9,517 nucleotides of DNA from an uncultured Clostridia bacterium (GTDB taxonomy: Bacteria; Bacillota; Clostridia; Christensenellales; Aristaeellaceae), in the NCBI GenBank assembly GCA_946615785.1, contig CAMOIA010000039.1, forward strand, positions 1 through 9,517. Reading direction: 5' to 3'. The notes under the pieces were generated by a model. That model was not told the DNA's origin and searched no databases. It saw only the letters and a program-made list of their open reading frames with translations. The position numbers and the translations under genes are program-made. Shown piece after piece: positions 6,655 through 9,517 of this stretch. Positions within the stretch are counted from its first letter, which is position 1, and every line of letters starts with the position of its first letter.

Positions 6655-7329
6655 ATGAGTCTTCTTGAAATCAAAAACGTTTCCAAAATATACGGCGATT
6701 TAAAAGCGCTGGACAATGTGAACATCACCGTGGAAAAGGGCGATTGGGTGGCCATTATGGGGCCGAGCGGCAGCGGGAAAAGCACCATGATGAATATCAT
6801 CGGCTGTATGGACAAACCCACAAGCGGCGAGGTGCTGCTGGACGGCGTGGACATTTCCAAGCAGAGCAACAAGTACCTCACCGAAGTGCGCCGGGATAAG
6901 ATCGGGCTTATTTTCCAGCAGTTCCACATGGTCAATTACCTGACGGCTGTGGAAAACATTATGGTTTCGCAGTATTACCATTCCCTGCCGGACGAAGAGG
7001 AAGCCCTGGAAGCGCTTGGCCGCGTCGGGCTGCGGGAGCGCGCCCGCCATCTGCCCAGCCAGCTTTCCGGCGGTGAGCAGCAGCGCGTGTGCGTGGCGCG
7101 CGCGCTGATCAACCATCCCGAAATCATTCTTGCGGACGAACCCACCGGCAACCTTGACGAGGCCAATGAAAACATCGTGCTGGATCTCTTTGCCCAGCTG
7201 CACAGGGAAGGCACCACGCTGATCGTTGTGACGCACGACCCGGAGGTGGCGGACGTCGCCCAGAGGACGATCGTGCTGGAGCACGGCCGGGTGGCGCGCG
7301 AGGTGCATAACGCGTCCTGGGGCAAGTGA
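6655..7329 (+). CDS. ABC transporter ATP-binding protein (MacB/LolD type)
   Basis: This is the cytoplasmic ATPase that drives the two upstream permeases, 224 aa. ATG 6655 is chosen for GGAGG at 6642-6646, eight bases upstream; the longer TTG reading from 6619 has no such site. All catalytic motifs are intact: Walker A GPSGSGKST (36-44), Q-loop glutamine (88/89), signature LSGGEQQR (137-144), Walker B IILADEPTG (157-165) with catalytic E162, and the switch H194. Length and motifs fit the LolD/MacB-ATPase group that pairs with FtsX-type permeases. It lies 50 bases after the FMN-permease. A 5-bp G/C hairpin (6624-6628 with 6633-6637) just before the ribosome binding site may tune translation but could be chance. 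No substrate specificity can be read from the ATPase itself. Confidence 0.95.
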   Translation: MSLLEIKNVSKIYGDLKALDNVNITVEKGDWVAIMGPSGSGKSTMMNIIGCMDKPTSGEVLLDGVDISKQSNKYLTEVRRDKIGLIFQQFHMVNYLTAVENIMVSQYYHSLPDEEEALEALGRVGLRERARHLPSQLSGGEQQRVCVARALINHPEIILADEPTGNLDEANENIVLDLFAQLHREGTTLIVVTHDPEVADVAQRTIVLEHGRVAREVHNASWGK

Positions 7330-7365
7330 TCGCTGTGAAAAGGGCAGCCTGAGGAGGAATGGTCT

Positions 7366-7779
7366 GTGAAGGCGAAGAAACGGAAAAACGGCGTTTGGGA
7401 TATCGCGCTGTTTGTGCTGACGCTCTTTTTGTTCCTGGGCGTGACGCTGCTCTTTGGCCCCTGCGCGCCAAGAGAGGACGGCACGTTTATGACCTGTCAC
7501 TGGGCTGGGGAGGCTGTCAGGGCTGTATCGGCGGGCATGGCGGTTCTGGCCGCTTTACAGATGGCGCTTCGGGAAAAAACGAGGCTGGGGATTGCCCTGT
7601 CACTGTGTGCGATGAGCGCCGTGTGCTTTTTCCTGCCGGGCGGCTTCATCAGCCTGTGTACGATGCACAGCATGACCTGTCAGGCGGTTTTCAATCCCGC
7701 TGTGAAGGTCATTTCGGCGCTGATTTTCGTCACTGGCACATCGAATGTATGCCTTGAATGGAAGAAAAGCAGAAACTGA
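7366..7779 (+). CDS. DUF4418-family four-helix membrane protein with Cys/His motifs
   Basis: A small integral membrane protein of 137 aa that closes the operon. GTG 7366 follows GAGGAGGA (7351-7358) at seven bases, a strong site. Four hydrophobic helices lie at about 11-30, 48-68, 73-91 and 110-128. Two short loops, predicted to face the same side, carry conserved-looking residues: GPC (31-33) and M42-T-C44-H45-W, then C98-T-M-H101-S-M-T-C105. This pattern fits DUF4418, an uncharacterised family that I recall being found beside MacB-like ABC transporters. The paired Cys/His/Met residues suggest metal binding or thiol redox chemistry outside the membrane; that is inference. It occupies the place of the thioredoxin-like genes in the Campylobacter p19 cluster. 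The family call is by recognition of motif layout only. Confidence 0.8.
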   Translation: MKAKKRKNGVWDIALFVLTLFLFLGVTLLFGPCAPREDGTFMTCHWAGEAVRAVSAGMAVLAALQMALREKTRLGIALSLCAMSAVCFFLPGGFISLCTMHSMTCQAVFNPAVKVISALIFVTGTSNVCLEWKKSRN

Positions 7780-7797
7780 CAGCAATACAAAATGAAA

Positions 7798-7847
7798 CGC
7801 CGGAGGGGTCGGCACGGTTCCCTCCGGCGCTGTTTCTTTGGTTTTCC
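7798..7847. terminator. Bidirectional intrinsic terminator between convergent operons
   Basis: Arms 7798-7807 and 7820-7829 (CGCCGGAGGG / CCCTCCGGCG) are a perfect 10-bp inverted repeat with a 12-base loop; 7808-7819 can add a G-U pair. On the + strand a T-rich stretch (TGTTTCTTTGGTTTT, 7831-7845) follows. On the - strand the complement of 7781-7797 (GTTTCATTTTGTATTGC) follows. It ends the iron operon 19 bases after its last stop and also lies just past the end of the leftward isomerase gene. Confidence 0.9.
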
Positions 7848-7890
7848 AATAACGGTTTTCAGTCAGATGCGGAACGCTGCATTGCGCGGA

Positions 7891-8646
7891 TCAGAGCGTT
7901 TTCAGCGCTTCAAAGCTTTTTGCCAGGCACGCAAAGGGCGATGCACCGTAACAGTCATCCTGCTCCACAAGCGCGTATTCGGTAACGCCGTTTGTATTCA
8001 GTTCGCTTACGATCTTTGCAAAATCCAGGTTGCCCTGGCCGACGGCGGCCATGCGCGCCTCGAATTTTTGCGGCACATAGTCCTTCAGATGCACGCAGTG
8101 CAGCCGTTCGGCATGGGCTTTCAGCCAGGCGCAGACGTCCACGCCGCCGAACTGCAGCCAGTAGGTATCCGCTGTGACGCCCATCAGATCGGCGGGGAAA
8201 AGGTCCATAAGGTGCTCCATCATCGTGCGTCCGTCGGGCATATGGGCAAATTCAAAGGCGTGGTTGTGGTACATCATCTTCATGCCCGCGGCCTTTAGCT
8301 TTTCGGCAGACGGAAGAAAATCCTCCGCGAAATGACCAAGCCAGTCCGGGCTGTGATAGCGTTCCGGCAGCATGCCAAGGCCGACATATCTGCAGCCGTA
8401 GAGCTGATGGCGCTCGATCAGGGCGTCGATGCCGCTTACAAAATCGCTTTCCGGGTTGTGCGTCAGCGCGATTGTAAGCCCGTTGGCGTCGCACAGTGCC
8501 CTGATCCGTTTCGGATCGATGGGGCCGAGGGCTGAAAGCTGTACGGTTTGATAGCCCATGGCAGCCACCCGTTCCAGGGTGCGCCCCAGGTCCTTTTCAT
8601 TCTGGCAATAAGCCCGAACGGTGTAGAGCTGCGCGCCGATTCTCAT
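7891..8646 (-). CDS. Sugar phosphate isomerase/epimerase (xylose isomerase-like TIM barrel)
   Basis: A cytoplasmic TIM-barrel enzyme of the AP-endonuclease-2/xylose isomerase-like superfamily, 251 aa, typical length. The start is ATG at 8646, giving MRIGAQLYTVR, the usual first strand of this family. AAGGGAG (8662-8656) lies nine bases upstream; a longer reading to 8712 would overlap the preceding gene and lacks family similarity. Visible signatures are YHNHAFEF (126-133), TADTYWLQFGGVD (158-170), VHLKDY (185-190), VGQGNLDF (202-209) and LVEQDD (226-231). D160, H186 and E228 are candidate divalent-metal ligands. The exact sugar is not predictable; relatives act on keto-sugars, inosose-type compounds or 3-keto-glycosides. 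Its start is only two bases after the upstream oxidoreductase stop, so the pair is probably translationally coupled and acts on the same substrate. Confidence 0.9.
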   Translation of the reverse strand: MRIGAQLYTVRAYCQNEKDLGRTLERVAAMGYQTVQLSALGPIDPKRIRALCDANGLTIALTHNPESDFVSGIDALIERHQLYGCRYVGLGMLPERYHSPDWLGHFAEDFLPSAEKLKAAGMKMMYHNHAFEFAHMPDGRTMMEHLMDLFPADLMGVTADTYWLQFGGVDVCAWLKAHAERLHCVHLKDYVPQKFEARMAAVGQGNLDFAKIVSELNTNGVTEYALVEQDDCYGASPFACLAKSFEALKTL

Positions 8647-8648
8647 GT

Positions 8649-9517
8649 TCAATAGCTCCCTTCGGTGGAAATGGTCACGTCCCGCTCTTCCTTGTGGCGG
8701 GATGTTTTGCATTTTTCCATCAGCAGATCGTAAAACAGCTTTTCGTCGATGGGGAGGGTGACTTCCTTTCCGAGCCAGGAGGAAAGGTGCATGGCGTTGC
8801 TCAGCATCAGGCCGCGAATGCCTTCGCGGCCGTCGGCGATCAGTTTTTCGCCCCGCAGAATATGGGCGGCGAAGGCGTTCAGCACTGCCGGGTGCTGCGG
8901 ATTGAGGCCGTCGGTTTCGACCGCGATTTTTTCACAGGGCGGCTTTTTGAAGCCTTCCATGCAGGTCACGCACCATTCCCGCTCGTCCATTTCGTTGCGC
9001 CAGAAGGTCAGTCCGTCATAATCACAGACGGCCTTGCCTTTGGTGCCGGTGATCTCCAGGCGGTTCGTGCCAGGCGCGTCGCCGGTGGTGGTGACGAAAA
9101 CGCCGGTGGCGCCGTTTTCAAATTCCATGTAGGCCGTAACGTCGTCCTCCACCTCGATATCGTGCCACTTGCCTTCGTGACAGTGGGCGTGCACCCTGAC
9201 GGGCAGGCCGCAGAGCCATTGCAGCAGGTCCAGCTGGTGCGGGCACTGGTTGAGCAGCACGCCGCCGCCCTCGCCTGCCCAGGTGGCGCGCCAGGCGCCG
9301 GAATTGTAATAGAACTGCGTGCGATACCAGTCGGTGATCAGCCAGCTTACGCGTTTGATCTGCCCCAGTTCGCCGCTGTCGATCATTTCCTTCAGCTTGC
9401 GGTACACGCAGTTGGTACGCTGGTTGAACATCATGCCGAAGGTCAGCTCGGGATGCGCGTCTGCTTCCGCCATCATTTCCCTCACTTGAAGGGTGTAGAC
9501 GCCTGCAGGTTTTTCCA
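8649..9517 (-). CDS. Gfo/Idh/MocA-family NAD(P)-dependent oxidoreductase, N-terminus missing
   Basis: C-terminal three quarters of a sugar or inositol dehydrogenase-like enzyme. The frame stays open to the window edge (9517). The GTG at 9485 is internal, because the codons before it read EKPAGVYTLQ, the family's EKP motif with its catalytic-site lysine. The missing part is the N-terminal Rossmann fold. The C-terminal domain is clear: GELGQIKRVSW, then GGGVLLNQCPHQLDLLQWLCG split as GGGVLLNQ and PHQLDLLQWL with the active-site Gln/His/Asp region, EVEDDVTAYMEFENGA, GTKGK and the closing ADGREGIRGLMLSNAMHLS helix. It stops with TGA at 8651-8649. The isomerase start follows directly, and the isomerase ribosome binding site lies inside the last codons of this gene. 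Substrate is unknown; the pairing suggests carbohydrate or cyclitol oxidation followed by isomerisation. Confidence 0.93.
   Translation of the reverse strand, partial: EKPAGVYTLQVREMMAEADAHPELTFGMMFNQRTNCVYRKLKEMIDSGELGQIKRVSWLITDWYRTQFYYNSGAWRATWAGEGGGVLLNQCPHQLDLLQWLCGLPVRVHAHCHEGKWHDIEVEDDVTAYMEFENGATGVFVTTTGDAPGTNRLEITGTKGKAVCDYDGLTFWRNEMDEREWCVTCMEGFKKPPCEKIAVETDGLNPQHPAVLNAFAAHILRGEKLIADGREGIRGLMLSNAMHLSSWLGKEVTLPIDEKLFYDLLMEKCKTSRHKEERDVTISTEGSY

Noticed and set aside
6700..7500. A 266-codon open frame on the - strand under the ATPase
   Set aside because: Antisense to intact Walker and signature motifs; no domain of its own.
7792..8298. A 168-codon open frame on the + strand after the terminator
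   Set aside because: It begins just before the terminator hairpin and runs antisense to the isomerase. No ribosome binding site or family similarity is visible.
9483..9485. GTG at 9485 (- strand) as the start of the oxidoreductase
   Set aside because: The upstream codons encode the conserved EKP motif in the same frame, so the gene continues past the window edge.

Overview
The window is a high-GC bacterial segment that looks like a Clostridia-type Firmicute, possibly a Christensenellales- or Oscillospirales-like gut anaerobe. This is inferred from strong AGGAGG-type ribosome binding sites, frequent GTG starts, the signal-peptide style of the P19 protein and the gene families present. Nothing in the sequence fixes the species.

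Positions 1-7779 (+ strand) hold a seven-gene operon whose start lies outside the window. In order it encodes: an FTR1-family iron permease with a duplicated extracytoplasmic domain (5' end missing); a secreted P19/Tpd-type metal-binding protein; a polytopic membrane protein with a C-terminal DUF2318 cysteine-cluster domain; a MacB/FtsX-like ABC permease; a second, paralogous permease; the matching ABC ATPase; and a small four-helix DUF4418 membrane protein. The order FTR1-P19-DUF2318-permease-permease-ATPase matches what I recall of the Campylobacter jejuni p19 iron cluster. There the tail genes encode thioredoxin-like proteins. Here the tail gene is a Cys/His-containing DUF4418 protein.

The most striking feature is in the second permease. 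Compared with its paralogue next door, it carries about 110 extra extracytoplasmic residues that read as an FMN-binding domain with an intact flavinylation motif (D-x-x-S-G-A-T, Thr at 5897-5899). This suggests an iron-uptake machine with built-in redox parts: the P19 metal site, the DUF2318 cysteine cluster, a covalent flavin on the ABC permease and DUF4418 cysteines. The assembled mechanism is my inference.

The operon is tightly packed except for a 77-base gap after ftr1 and a 133-base gap after p19. Both gaps contain hairpins, the second a very strong one. The operon ends at a perfect 10-bp terminator hairpin (7798-7829) with T-rich flanks on both strands, so it also serves the convergent genes from the right.

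Positions 7891-9517 (- strand) hold two translationally coupled sugar-metabolism genes: a Gfo/Idh/MocA-family oxidoreductase (N-terminus outside the window) followed by a TIM-barrel sugar phosphate isomerase/epimerase. They appear unrelated to the iron operon. No tRNA, rRNA, CRISPR array, insertion sequence or intergenic stretch over 300 bases is present.
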